Source of the DNA: Avichristensenella sp031549905
GTDB taxonomy: Bacteria > Bacillota > Clostridia > Christensenellales > Aristaeellaceae
NCBI GenBank assembly: GCA_031549905.1
Contig: JAVBPC010000021.1
Location: 1 to 37,817, forward strand
DNA: 37,817 nt
Direction: 5' to 3'
In this document: piece by piece, positions 7,285-16,799 of the stretch
How positions within the stretch are numbered: the stretch's first letter is position 1
Layout of the letters: every line of letters begins with the position of its first letter
Position numbers and translations under genes: made by a program
The notes under the pieces: model-generated
Database searches by the model: none
Seen by the model: only the letters and a program-made list of their open reading frames with translations
What the model was told of the DNA's origin: nothing

Positions 7285-7306
7285 AAATCCCCAGGGTTTT
7301 CACTGC

Positions 7307-7335
7307 TTGCCAAAACTGCTCGTTTCCGTTATAAT
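7307..7335 (+). promoter_or_regulatory. Promoter of serS leader
   Basis: TTGCCA (7307-7312), a 17-nt spacer, then TATAAT (7330-7335). Initiation near 7342 places the start just before the T-box leader. Confidence 0.85.
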
Positions 7336-7341
7336 GATTCA

Positions 7342-7574
7342 GGTCAATTCCCCGGCAATGATCAAAGCTGCGGCAATCTCATCCCTTCAGAGAGCCGGTG
7401 TGCGGTGCGAACCGGCGGGCATGGATGCCTTTCCACTTTGGGAGCCACCGGCGAAGAACCGGAGGGCCGCGCCCTTTACTGCGCGACAGAGAGGCCGTGC
7501 ATGCGCGGCAACTTGGGTGGCAACGCGGAATATCTTCCGTCCCTTGTGCGAATAGGGGACGGAAGTTTTGTTTT
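7342..7574 (+). promoter_or_regulatory. T-box riboswitch leader of serS
   Basis: A tRNA-sensing transcription attenuator. The distal stem I is recognisable in AGAGAGCCGGTG...GGTGCGAACCGG (7390-7414). The T-box sequence is ACTTGGGTGGCAACGCGG (7511-7528). Its bulge reads TGGC; the C would pair with a G discriminator base, as tRNA-Ser has. The terminator stem is CTTCCGTCCC (7534-7543) with GGGACGGAAG (7556-7565), then TTTTGTTTT. A candidate Ser specifier is TCC at 7432-7434, followed by A; AGC at 7443-7445 is an alternative. Uncharged tRNA-Ser should stabilise the antiterminator and allow serS expression. Confidence 0.9.
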
Positions 7575-7625
7575 CCCGGCCAAAAGACGAACACAAAATC
7601 AGCGCAAAATAAGGAGGCAAACCCC

Positions 7626-8906
7626 ATGCTGGACATCAAACTGGTACGCGCCGAACCGGAACTGGTGCGCGAAAACATCAAAAAGAAATTCCAGGATCAC
7701 AAGCTGCCGCTGGTGGATGAGGTGCTGGACATGGATGAGCGCTTCCGTGCGGCGAAAACCCGCGTGGATGAACTGCGCAACGGGCGCAACGTGACTAGCA
7801 AACAGATCGGCGCGCTGATGGCGAAAGGTCAAAAGGCGGAAGCCGAGGCCACAAAGGCGAAGGTAGCCGAGATGGCCAAGGAGCTTGCCGAACTGGAGGT
7901 GCTGGCGGAAACCCTGGAAGCGCAGATCCGTGAGCGCATGCTTGTGCTGCCCAACATCATCGACCCGACGGTGCCGGTCGGCAGGAACGACAGCGAGAAC
8001 GTTGAGGTTGAGCGCTTCGGCGAGCCGCTGACCCCCGCGTTTGAAATCCCGTATCATGTGGAAATCATGGAGAAGCTGCGCGGCATCGACCTGGACAGCG
8101 CCCGCCGCACCAGCGGCAACGGCTTCTATTATCTGCGCGGCGATATCGCCCGCCTGCACTCGGCCATATTAAGCTATGCGCGCGATTTCATGATTGACCG
8201 CGGGTTCACCTACTACATCCCGCCGTTCATGATCAGACAAAGCGTCGTCAGCGGCGTCATGAGCTTTGCCGAGATGGAAAACATGATGTACAAGATTGAA
8301 GGGGAAGACCTCTATCTGATTGGCACCAGCGAGCATTCGATGATCGGCAAGTTCATCGATACCATCCTGGATGAAGAGGAACTGCCTCAGGCGCTGACCA
8401 GCTATTCGCCGTGCTTCCGCAAGGAAGTGGGGGCGCACGGCATCGAGGAGCGTGGCGTGTACCGCATCCACCAGTTCGAAAAGCAGGAGATGGTCGTCGT
8501 TTGCCGCCCGGAGGAAAGCCCTATGTGGTTTAACCGCCTGTGGCAGCATACGGTGGATTTCTTCCGCTCGCTGGATATCCCGGTCAGGACGCTGGAATGC
8601 TGCTCGGGCGATCTTGCGGACCTTAAGGTCAAGAGCGTCGATGTGGAAGCCTGGTCGCCCCGCCAGCAGAAGTATTTCGAGGTCGGCAGCTGCTCGAACC
8701 TGGGCGACGCGCAGGCCAGGCGGCTCAGCATCCGTACGCGCGGTGCGGACGGCGGCAAGTTCTTGCCTCACACGCTCAACAACACGGTGGTGGCGCCGCC
8801 GCGCATGCTGATCGCCTTCCTGGAGAACAACCTGCGCCAGGATGGCAGCGTGGCAATCCCCGCGCCGCTGCGCATGTACATGGGCGGAAAAGAAGAGATC
8901 AGGTAA
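7626..8906 (+). CDS. serS: Serine--tRNA ligase
   Basis: Charges tRNA-Ser with serine in the cytoplasm. 426 residues, normal for SerRS. The N-terminal about 110 residues form the long helical tRNA-binding arm (charged coiled coil around DELRNGRNVTSKQ...AKELAELEVLAETLE). The catalytic core has the TSEH serine-binding loop (GTSEHSM), motif 2 FRKEVGAHG, FEVGSCSNLGDAQARR, and motif 3 TLNNTVVAPPRMLIAFLENN. Motif 3 differs from the common bacterial form (NGSGLAVGRT...), though the motif arginine is kept. The start has AAGGAGG 8 nt upstream of ATG 7626. Expression is governed by the T-box leader and the gene ends at an intrinsic terminator. Confidence 0.96.
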   Translation: MLDIKLVRAEPELVRENIKKKFQDHKLPLVDEVLDMDERFRAAKTRVDELRNGRNVTSKQIGALMAKGQKAEAEATKAKVAEMAKELAELEVLAETLEAQIRERMLVLPNIIDPTVPVGRNDSENVEVERFGEPLTPAFEIPYHVEIMEKLRGIDLDSARRTSGNGFYYLRGDIARLHSAILSYARDFMIDRGFTYYIPPFMIRQSVVSGVMSFAEMENMMYKIEGEDLYLIGTSEHSMIGKFIDTILDEEELPQALTSYSPCFRKEVGAHGIEERGVYRIHQFEKQEMVVVCRPEESPMWFNRLWQHTVDFFRSLDIPVRTLECCSGDLADLKVKSVDVEAWSPRQQKYFEVGSCSNLGDAQARRLSIRTRGADGGKFLPHTLNNTVVAPPRMLIAFLENNLRQDGSVAIPAPLRMYMGGKEEIR

Positions 8907-8925
8907 GCGCGGTTTCGGGGTTTAC

Positions 8926-8963
8926 AAGGGCAGGGCTGTGTCAAGCGTCTCTGCCCTTTTTTT
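8926..8963 (+). terminator. Intrinsic terminator of serS
   Basis: AAGGGCAG (8926-8933) pairs with CTGCCCTT (8951-8958), and a run of seven T residues extends to 8963. Confidence 0.85.
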
Positions 8964-8995
8964 CACAAAGCGGGCGAAGACCCGTGCAAGCGCTC

Positions 8996-9024
8996 TTGAC
9001 GCGTCCGGCGGCTGTCTGTATAAT
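8996..9024 (+). promoter_or_regulatory. Promoter of the nucleoside-binding protein gene
   Basis: TTGACG (8996-9001), a 17-nt spacer, then TATAAT (9019-9024). The leader of about 55 nt shows no riboswitch that I recognise. Confidence 0.85.
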
Positions 9025-9086
9025 GAATCTATCCATGCGAATACCCTTCATCGCAATGGAAACAAATGGATGAGGAGAAATGCCGA

Positions 9087-10196
9087 ATGAAAAAGCTTGT
9101 CGCGCTCCTGCTCTCCCTGCTGATGGTGGTGGGCCTTGCCTCCTTTGCCTCGGCGGACCCGGTTGCCAAAGAAGATCTGAAGATCGGCTTTGTTCACATT
9201 TCCGACCCCAGCGACATGGGCTACACCTACAACCATGATGTCGGCACCAAAGCGATGATGGAAGCCGTTGGCCTTTCCGAAGCGCAGATCATCAACAAGT
9301 ACAACATCCCAGAAGGCGCGGAGTGCGCCACCGCGATCAACGAACTGATCGACGCGGGCTGCCAGATGATCTTCTGCACCAGCTTTGGCTTTGGCGATTA
9401 CGCGCTGGCCGCCGCGCAGGAGCACCCGGAGATCGAATTCTGCCACGCCACCGGCTACTATGCCGCCATCTACAACCTGCCCAATTACCACAACTATTTC
9501 GCTTCGATTTATGAAGCGCGCTACCTTTCCGGCATCGCCGCGGGCCTGAAGACCGAAAGCAACAAGCTGGGCTATGTCGCCGCATTCCCGTTTGCGGAGG
9601 TCATTTCCGGCTACACCGGCTTCTACCTGGGCGCCAAGTCCGTCAACCCCGATGTGGAAATGATGGTGATGTACACCAACAGCTGGAATGATCCCACCGT
9701 GGAGGCGCAGGTCGCCAAGGCGCTGATCGACCGCGGATGCGATGTCATCTCCCAGCACTCCGACTCCACCGCCCCCGCCACCACGGCGGAAGCGAACGGC
9801 GTGTTCCAGGTTGGCTACAACTCCGATATGATCCCGGCCGCCCCGAAGGCGTCTTTGATCTCCCCGCGCGTTGACTGGTCGAAGTACCTGATCTTTGCGG
9901 TAGAAAGCTACCTGGCGGGCGAAGCGATCCCCACCGATTGGAGCGCGGGCCTTGCGGAAGGAGCCGTGTACCTGTCCCAGCTGAACACCGAAATTGCTGC
10001 CGAAGGCACGCAGGAAGCTATCGATGCCGCTGCCGCCAAGCTGATCTCCGGCGAACTGCAGGTGTTCCAGGGCCCGCTGACCGATAACACCGGCAAAGTC
10101 GTCGTTGAAGAAGGCGCGTTCTACGAGGAGCAGGTGCATGAGTCTGCGCCGAGCTGGGAATCGATCCTTGAAGGTGTTACCGTCATTGAAGGCTAA
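9087..10196 (+). CDS. BMP family substrate-binding protein (nucleoside uptake)
   Basis: 369 residues, of the basic membrane protein / Med / PnrA family, which binds purine nucleosides for ABC import. N-terminal signal MKKLVALLLSLLMVVGLA, cleaved probably after SFASA. The mature protein has family features: KIGFVHISDPSDMGYTYNHDVG (first half about residues 31-45), the ATAINELIDAGCQMIFCTSFGFG segment around residue 85, LSGIAAG, and VQ..SDSTAP-like loops. There is no lipobox cysteine, unlike most BMP lipoproteins. ATG 9087 is chosen over ATG 9066 because AGGAG lies between them and the signal begins at MKK. It is followed by a leaky-looking terminator and then the transporter genes. Confidence 0.9.
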   Translation: MKKLVALLLSLLMVVGLASFASADPVAKEDLKIGFVHISDPSDMGYTYNHDVGTKAMMEAVGLSEAQIINKYNIPEGAECATAINELIDAGCQMIFCTSFGFGDYALAAAQEHPEIEFCHATGYYAAIYNLPNYHNYFASIYEARYLSGIAAGLKTESNKLGYVAAFPFAEVISGYTGFYLGAKSVNPDVEMMVMYTNSWNDPTVEAQVAKALIDRGCDVISQHSDSTAPATTAEANGVFQVGYNSDMIPAAPKASLISPRVDWSKYLIFAVESYLAGEAIPTDWSAGLAEGAVYLSQLNTEIAAEGTQEAIDAAAAKLISGELQVFQGPLTDNTGKVVVEEGAFYEEQVHESAPSWESILEGVTVIEG

Positions 10197-10207
10197 TTGA
10201 ATTACGG

Positions 10208-10241
10208 AGCAGGACCGCCCAGCGCGGCCCTGCTTTCTTTT
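10208..10241 (+). terminator. Terminator or attenuator after the BMP gene
   Basis: AGCAGG-a-CCGC (10208-10218) pairs with GCGG-c-CCTGCT (10224-10234) with one mismatch, followed by TTCTTTTA. A partial terminator here would make the binding protein more abundant than the downstream transporter, as is common. Confidence 0.72.
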
Positions 10242-10242
10242 A

Positions 10243-10494
10243 GGCAATACCGCGCAGATGACGGGCACGCCGGCGGTATGAGTTTTTGACCAGGTGCGCT
10301 TGCGGAAACCGAAGGCGTAGCAGCGCTACGTCGAGGTTTTTGCAGGACAAGCGTTCGCCTGCAAGGCGAACCGAGGGGTCGAATTTTCAATTCGATCCCC
10401 GATGCCCGGCGACGCCGAAGGCGTTGACGGGGCGCAGGTGCACATGGGCGAAAAATCGTCCGCCCGCGTGCCATGGCATTTGTGCGGTATTGCC
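10243..10494. mobile_element. MITE-like non-coding element with inverted ends and TTTA duplication
   Basis: The 252-bp segment begins GGCAATACCGCGCAGATG and ends CATTTGTGCGGTATTGCC, inverted repeats with two mismatches over 18 bp. Imperfect matching extends inward to about 60 bp (GGCACGC, GGCGG, TTTTT, GTGC blocks). TTTA flanks both sides (10239-10242 and 10495-10498), consistent with a 4-bp target duplication. The interior has palindromes such as GGGGTCGAATT/AATTCGATCCCC. An open frame crosses it into the ABC gene but shows no domain. It looks like a miniature element moved in trans. Confidence 0.75.
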
Positions 10495-10533
10495 TTTACG
10501 TTTTCCATCCCACATGAAGCGGAGGCGATCCCC

Positions 10534-12053
<1,520 letters not shown>

Positions 12054-12057
<4 letters not shown>

Positions 12058-13157
12058 CTACAAGTGCGCAGGCCAAACAGGGCCGCGAGCCCATCGTGCG
12101 CATGGTCAAGCGCGAGGCGATTTCCGGCGGCATGACGGTATTGATCCGCGTGGCGGCGGTGCTGCTGGCGCTGGTCACGGGCGGCATCATCATCCTGTGC
12201 CTGGGGCATAACCCGATCGCCGTGTACCGCGATATGATCGTGGGCAGCCTCGGCTCCAACACCGTGCTGAATGAGACGATCCGCGTGTCGATCCCGCTGC
12301 TGGTGACGGCGCTGGCGATCTCGCTGGCGTTCAAGATGCGCTTCTGGAACATCGGCGGCGAGGGGCAAATCCTGTTTGGCGCGATGGCGGCCACCTACTT
12401 TGCGCTGTTTTACTATGACAAAATCCCCAAGGTTCCGCTGCTGCTGATCATGGCGCTGGCGGGCATCGCGGCGGGGGCGCTGGCGGCGCTGCTGCCCGCG
12501 CTGTTCAAAGCCAAGTGGGATACCAACGAAACGCTGTTTACTTTGATGCTCAACTACATCGCGCTGTGCTTCGTCAAATACCTGCAAAACGGCCCGTGGA
12601 AGGACCCCAGGCTGCGCGGCTTCCCCAAGATCGCGATGTTTGAGCCGATCGCGCGGCTGCCGAAGGTCTTCGGCGTGCACATCGGCTGGATCATCGCGCT
12701 GGCGGTGACGGCGCTTTGCTATCTGTATCTCAACTACACCAAGCACGGCTATGAGATCACCGTAGTCGGCGAAAGCCCGCGCACCGCGAAGTACGCGGGG
12801 ATGAACGTGGGCTGGGTGCTGATCCGCACGATGCTGATTTCGGGCGCGCTGGCGGGGCTGGCGGGGTTCATCCAGGTGGCGGGCGCGGACTATACGCTCA
12901 GCGAAACGACCACCGGCGGCGTCGGCTTCACGGCGATCACCGTGGCGTGGCTGTCCAAGCTGAACCCGATTGTCATGGTGTTTGTGTCGTTTGCCATCGC
13001 CATCCTGAAAAAGGGCGCGAACAAGATACAGACGACGTTCAAGATTCCCGCGTCCGCTGCCGATGTGCTGACCGGCGTGATCCTCTTCTTCATGCTGGGG
13101 TGCGAGTTCTTCATCAACTACAAGCTGGTGTTCAGGAAGGAGCGGGCCGATGGATAG
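12054..13157 (+). CDS. nupP: Nucleoside ABC transporter permease (NupP-like)
   Basis: A 367-residue polytopic membrane protein of the BPD_transp_2 family. It opens with a cytosolic stretch, then a first membrane segment around GMTVLIRVAAVLLALVTGGI (residues 24-43). Family motifs: FWNIGGEGQILFGA, TLMLNYIALCFVKYL and ESPRTAKYAGMN (cytoplasmic coupling loop). AGGGGGAG precedes ATG 12054, which overlaps the ATPase stop by ATGA. The next permease start lies inside its 3' end (8-nt overlap), indicating tight translational coupling. It forms the membrane channel with the following gene. Confidence 0.93.
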
Positions 13158-14142
13158 CATCATCAATTTCTTTTGCGCCGCCGTGCTCGCCGGCACGCCG
13201 CTGCTGCTGGGCACGCTGGGCAATATCTTAACTTCCAAGTCCGGCAACCTGAACCTGGGCGTAGAGGGCATGATGTTCATGGGCGGCGTCGCGGGGCTTG
13301 CCGGTGCGTACTACTACGAACAGTGGGCGGTGGCGACGTTCGGCGCATCCAGCGGGATCATCGCTGCGCTGATGGCGCTTGCGGCGTCGTTCGCGGTGGG
13401 GGCGCTTGGGGCGCTGATCTATGCGTTCCTGGTGGTGACGCTGCGCGCGGATCAAAACGTGACGGGTCTGACGCTTGCGATATTTGGCGCGGGGTTCGGC
13501 AATTTCTTCGGTGAGTTCATGGGCATCAAGGCGGGCGGGTATGTGGCCGTCGGCGCGGCGACAAAGTCCGCATTCGGTAGCCTGAAGCTGCCGCTGCTGT
13601 CGGGCATCCCGTATGTGGGCAAAATGTTTTTCCAGTATAACTGGATTGTCTACTTTGCCATCGCCGTGGCGCTTGCGCTGGCGTGGTTCCTTAGCAAAAC
13701 GCGCACGGGCCTTAACCTGCGCGCCGTGGGCGAAAATCCGGCTACCGCGGACGCCGCGGGCATCAGCGTGACGCGCTACAAGTACCTGGCTACGGTAATC
13801 GGCGGGGGCATTTGCGGCGTCGGCGGCATGTACATGGTGATGGTGACGTGTTCCGGCGTGTGGGTGCACAACTGCATCAACGGGTACGGCTGGCTGGCCG
13901 TGGCGCTGGTGATCTTCGCCGCGTGGAGCCCCGCGCAGGCGCTGCTGGCGGCGCTGATCTTCGGCGGGCTGTCGATCATGCGCATGTATGTGACGCTGCC
14001 GTTTTCCATCCCCATGCAGATTTACGACATGCTGCCCTATGTGGCGACGGTGCTGGTGCTGATCCTGACGAGCCTGCGCCGCAACATCGAAAGGATGCAG
14101 CCGGCTGCCTGCGGCACCAACTATTTTCGCGAGGAAAGGTAG
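13150..14142 (+). CDS. nupQ: Nucleoside ABC transporter permease (NupQ-like)
   Basis: 330 residues and the second BPD_transp_2 permease. Family motifs: GNLNLGVEGMMFMGG near residue 35, LGALIYAFLVVTLRADQNVTG, GENPATADAAGI (coupling loop, about residue 197) and GWLAVALVIFAAWSP. Several hydrophobic segments run to about residue 310. ATG 13150 lies inside the end of the preceding gene. A strong terminator follows 11 nt after the stop, closing the importer operon. With deoB and punA nearby, imported purine nucleosides could be split and fed into pentose phosphates. Confidence 0.93.
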   Translation: MDSIINFFCAAVLAGTPLLLGTLGNILTSKSGNLNLGVEGMMFMGGVAGLAGAYYYEQWAVATFGASSGIIAALMALAASFAVGALGALIYAFLVVTLRADQNVTGLTLAIFGAGFGNFFGEFMGIKAGGYVAVGAATKSAFGSLKLPLLSGIPYVGKMFFQYNWIVYFAIAVALALAWFLSKTRTGLNLRAVGENPATADAAGISVTRYKYLATVIGGGICGVGGMYMVMVTCSGVWVHNCINGYGWLAVALVIFAAWSPAQALLAALIFGGLSIMRMYVTLPFSIPMQIYDMLPYVATVLVLILTSLRRNIERMQPAACGTNYFREER

Positions 14143-14153
14143 CGGATTTTGTC

Positions 14154-14184
14154 AAAAAAGGAAGGCTGGGACCTTCCTTTTTTT
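14154..14184 (+). terminator. Intrinsic terminator of the nucleoside transporter operon
   Basis: AAAGGAAGG pairs with CCTTCCTTT around a short CTGGGA loop, with A-rich and T-rich flanks (14154-14159 and 14178-14184). Confidence 0.85.
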
Positions 14185-14288
14185 CCTTTTTACCCATGTG
14201 AATGAATAACCAATATGAATCGTTATATGGATGTCTGCGAAAAGAGGCACGTTTTTCGGCGAAAAAGCGCCGGAAATCCGCGCCGCAC

Positions 14289-14317
14289 TTGACAGTAAAC
14301 CGTGAATGTTCTACAAT
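14289..14317 (+). promoter_or_regulatory. Promoter of the CARDB-like protein gene
   Basis: TTGACA (14289-14294), a 17-nt spacer, then TACAAT (14312-14317). Nothing else is evident in 14185-14395, which is less GC-rich than its surroundings. Confidence 0.82.
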
Positions 14318-14395
14318 ATTCATAGGTTTATAGTATCCAATCATATTCCCGTTGTGGCCGGAAGGGAGGCGTGCGTCCAGGTGGCGCACCTGCAT

Positions 14396-16681
14396 ATGAG
14401 AAAGCTCTCCATAAAGCTATCGGTACTGGCGGCGTTGACCTTGGCGCTCCTGCTCTTGTGCGCTGGGGCTCTTGCGGGTGATGTCATCCAGGGCACTGTT
14501 GCCGTATCGCCGAAAAACCTTACGGGCACGGGTACGGTTACCGTCAACATCACCGTTTCAAACATCAGCGACGATCCGGATCCCGTGGCGGTAACGCTGT
14601 TGGACCCCAACGGCAATATCGTTCAGGATTTTGGCAGCGGCGGCGTTGTATACCTCAAATCCATGGAAAGCAGAAACTATACCGGCACTTGGGCCGTCAC
14701 AGAACAGCAGTTGGAAAAGGGTCGCGTGATCTACCAGCTGAAGTACACTGCGGTCACGGCCGACGGCGTCAAGACGCCTATCAGCGAGCCCATTGCCGAT
14801 ACCATTACGTTTACATCCGCAGAACCGAATATCCTGGTGGACCGCCGGACGCCCAACGGCAGTGTGGTGGAGGGGCAGGCTGTCAAGATCGGCTATGTTG
14901 TGACGAACACGGGCGGGGTCGATCTGACGAACATTACCATCAAAGACCCTGAGATCATTACCGGCGACCCGTTGACCATCGCGCTGCTCAAACCCACGGA
15001 AACCGTTGAGCTGTCGGCCAGCTATACGGCGGGCGCCACATCGAAAACATCCATCATCACGCTGAGTTACAGCTATTCCAAGAATGGCAAAACCGAGACG
15101 CTGGAGAACACATCCAGCCCGTACGTCATCGATGTTACCATGCAGGATATTTCTATCCAGCTGGCGGCGTCGCAGTCCATCGTCAACAAGGATGACAAGA
15201 TCGACCTGATTCTGAACATCACCAACCGCAGCAACCTGTCGTACACAAATGTGACCATTACGGACCCCCTGCTCGGCACGGTGGAGCCGGGGATTACGCT
15301 GCGCCCGAACAGCACCGAAAAGATTACGCGCAACGTTACCGTGGCGAAATCGAACGTGTACCGCTTTACCCTGACCGCGAAGGATTCCACCGGCGCGGAG
15401 ATCACAGTGGTATCCAACGATTGCTCTGTGCAGACCATTCAGGATCAGGGTTCGGCCGTTACGGCCATTACGCCGTCCAACCTTGCGCTGGAAATTGTTG
15501 CCGAGGCGGACAGGCCCTTCATCTATACCCAGCCTTCGGATATCATTTTCCAGATCAAGGTGACGAACAACAGCACGGCGGCGATAGAGAACATCACCGT
15601 TGCCGCGGTACCTCCGCAGAGCGGAACCGCGACAACCATCAAAACAATCGAAAAGCTGGAACCCGGCGAATCCGTTACGTTTTCTAAGCTGCTTCGGGCG
15701 TCTGTCGGGGGTCAATACGCCTTCAGCGCCAATGTGAAGGGCGCGGACGGCGAGGTGGCTAAGCTGGCGGAATCGACACCCATTCAGGTGACATTCCAGG
15801 TGACCAGTGCGCCGCCCACGCCGTCTCCTGAGCCGACGCTGCCGCCAACGGTCCCGCCCTCCGCCGAACCCACAGTGGACCCCGCCGGCCGCCCATGGGA
15901 TGATCAGGGCGACAGTGAAGGCGGCCAAAACCGCACGCTGCTGTATGTGATAGCGATTGTGCTGGGCGTGGTGATTGTAGCGGTGGTGGTCATCGCCGTG
16001 ATGGATACGCGCCGCAGGCAGCCGCAGGGCCCCTCTTACCGCCCGCGCCAGCAGCAAGGCCCGACAACGGTCATCGACAGCTTGCAGCGCACGGAACGCC
16101 GCGATTATGCGCGCGCGCCCAAGCGCCAGAGCAACCGCCCGCAGCCGCAGGGCCGCACTTCCGCGCAGGTGCAGGAAGATCCTATGCCGCCAGAAGAAGA
16201 GACCGATTTTGAGCCGCAGGTCCAGGCCGAGCCAAAGCGCGCCCCGCGCCTGCGCATAGAAGAAGAAACCCCTGCCGCGCCCGAGCGCAACCTGTATCAG
16301 CGCCCGCAGCAGGAAGCCGCAGCGCAGCAGCCCAAGCCCGAACCTTCGGGCGACAAAACGGAAGTGCTGGGCCAAGAATACCTGACCCGCATTCGCCGGG
16401 CTACCGCGCCCCGCGGGGAATCCGAAGAGGAGACGCCCGAAGCGCCACAGGCGAAGCCCGCCCGCGTCAGCGATGAGGATGCCGCGCTGCTTTCCGGCAG
16501 CACGGGCCAGTACCGCCTTTCCAGAAAGAGCGGCACCGTGCGCGAAACGGCTAAGCCTTCGCAGCAAGGCGAAACCCGCAACAGCAGCGCTTACCTGAAC
16601 CGGCTGCGCTCTGAAAACGATAGCAGGAAGAGCGTCGCCAAGTTCTACGATGATGATGAGGACGATGGAAAAGATTCATAA
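14396..16681 (+). CDS. CARDB/DUF11-like surface-repeat protein with one membrane anchor and disordered cytoplasmic tail
   Basis: 761 residues. A signal peptide (about 1-27) is followed by four or so beta-rich modules of about 110 residues, each with Thr/Val-rich strands and a recurring N-I-T-x-x-D-P-like stretch (LTNITIKDPE, YTNVTITDPL). These resemble CARDB/COG1361 conserved repeats. A Pro-rich stalk (about 472-498) leads to a single transmembrane helix (about 515-537, LLYVIAIVLGVVIVAVVVIAV) and then DTRRR, so about 220 C-terminal residues should be cytoplasmic. That tail is rich in Q, R, E and P and predicted disordered. The role is unknown; scaffolding or envelope adhesion is inference. 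GTG 14381 is an alternative start closer to GGGAGG. It has its own promoter and terminator, so it is probably monocistronic. Confidence 0.8.
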   Translation: MRKLSIKLSVLAALTLALLLLCAGALAGDVIQGTVAVSPKNLTGTGTVTVNITVSNISDDPDPVAVTLLDPNGNIVQDFGSGGVVYLKSMESRNYTGTWAVTEQQLEKGRVIYQLKYTAVTADGVKTPISEPIADTITFTSAEPNILVDRRTPNGSVVEGQAVKIGYVVTNTGGVDLTNITIKDPEIITGDPLTIALLKPTETVELSASYTAGATSKTSIITLSYSYSKNGKTETLENTSSPYVIDVTMQDISIQLAASQSIVNKDDKIDLILNITNRSNLSYTNVTITDPLLGTVEPGITLRPNSTEKITRNVTVAKSNVYRFTLTAKDSTGAEITVVSNDCSVQTIQDQGSAVTAITPSNLALEIVAEADRPFIYTQPSDIIFQIKVTNNSTAAIENITVAAVPPQSGTATTIKTIEKLEPGESVTFSKLLRASVGGQYAFSANVKGADGEVAKLAESTPIQVTFQVTSAPPTPSPEPTLPPTVPPSAEPTVDPAGRPWDDQGDSEGGQNRTLLYVIAIVLGVVIVAVVVIAVMDTRRRQPQGPSYRPRQQQGPTTVIDSLQRTERRDYARAPKRQSNRPQPQGRTSAQVQEDPMPPEEETDFEPQVQAEPKRAPRLRIEEETPAAPERNLYQRPQQEAAAQQPKPEPSGDKTEVLGQEYLTRIRRATAPRGESEEETPEAPQAKPARVSDEDAALLSGSTGQYRLSRKSGTVRETAKPSQQGETRNSSAYLNRLRSENDSRKSVAKFYDDDEDDGKDS

Positions 16682-16725
16682 TCCATGAGGGGAAAGTATC
16701 CCTTCCCGCCGGGGGAAACCCCGGC

Positions 16726-16763
16726 CCCCTTCTTTTCGCCGATGGCAGAAGAAGGGGTTTTTT
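16726..16763 (+). terminator. Intrinsic terminator after the CARDB-like gene
   Basis: CCCCTTCTT (16726-16734) pairs with AAGAAGGGG (16749-16757), followed by six T residues. A smaller GCCGGGG-GAAA-CCCCGGC hairpin precedes it at about 16708-16725. Confidence 0.85.
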
Positions 16764-16799
16764 CGGGTAAAGGGTAGTCAGAAATGAGAGGTGAACACT

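Noticed and set aside
9025..9086. Possible purine riboswitch in the leader of the nucleoside-binding gene
   Set aside because: The leader is only about 55 nt and lacks conserved purine-aptamer loop sequences; only a weak imperfect stem is visible.
10402..10533. N-terminal extension of the NupO-like protein upstream of TTG 10534
   Set aside because: The extension lies mostly in the MITE-like element, shows no similarity to the family, and a good ribosome site directly precedes the TTG.
14558..16567. Long open frame of 669 codons on the minus strand opposite the CARDB-like gene
   Set aside because: It is a mirror frame caused by GC-rich codon use. The product is Arg/Gly/His-rich with no domain, and the plus-strand gene has promoter, signal peptide and terminator.
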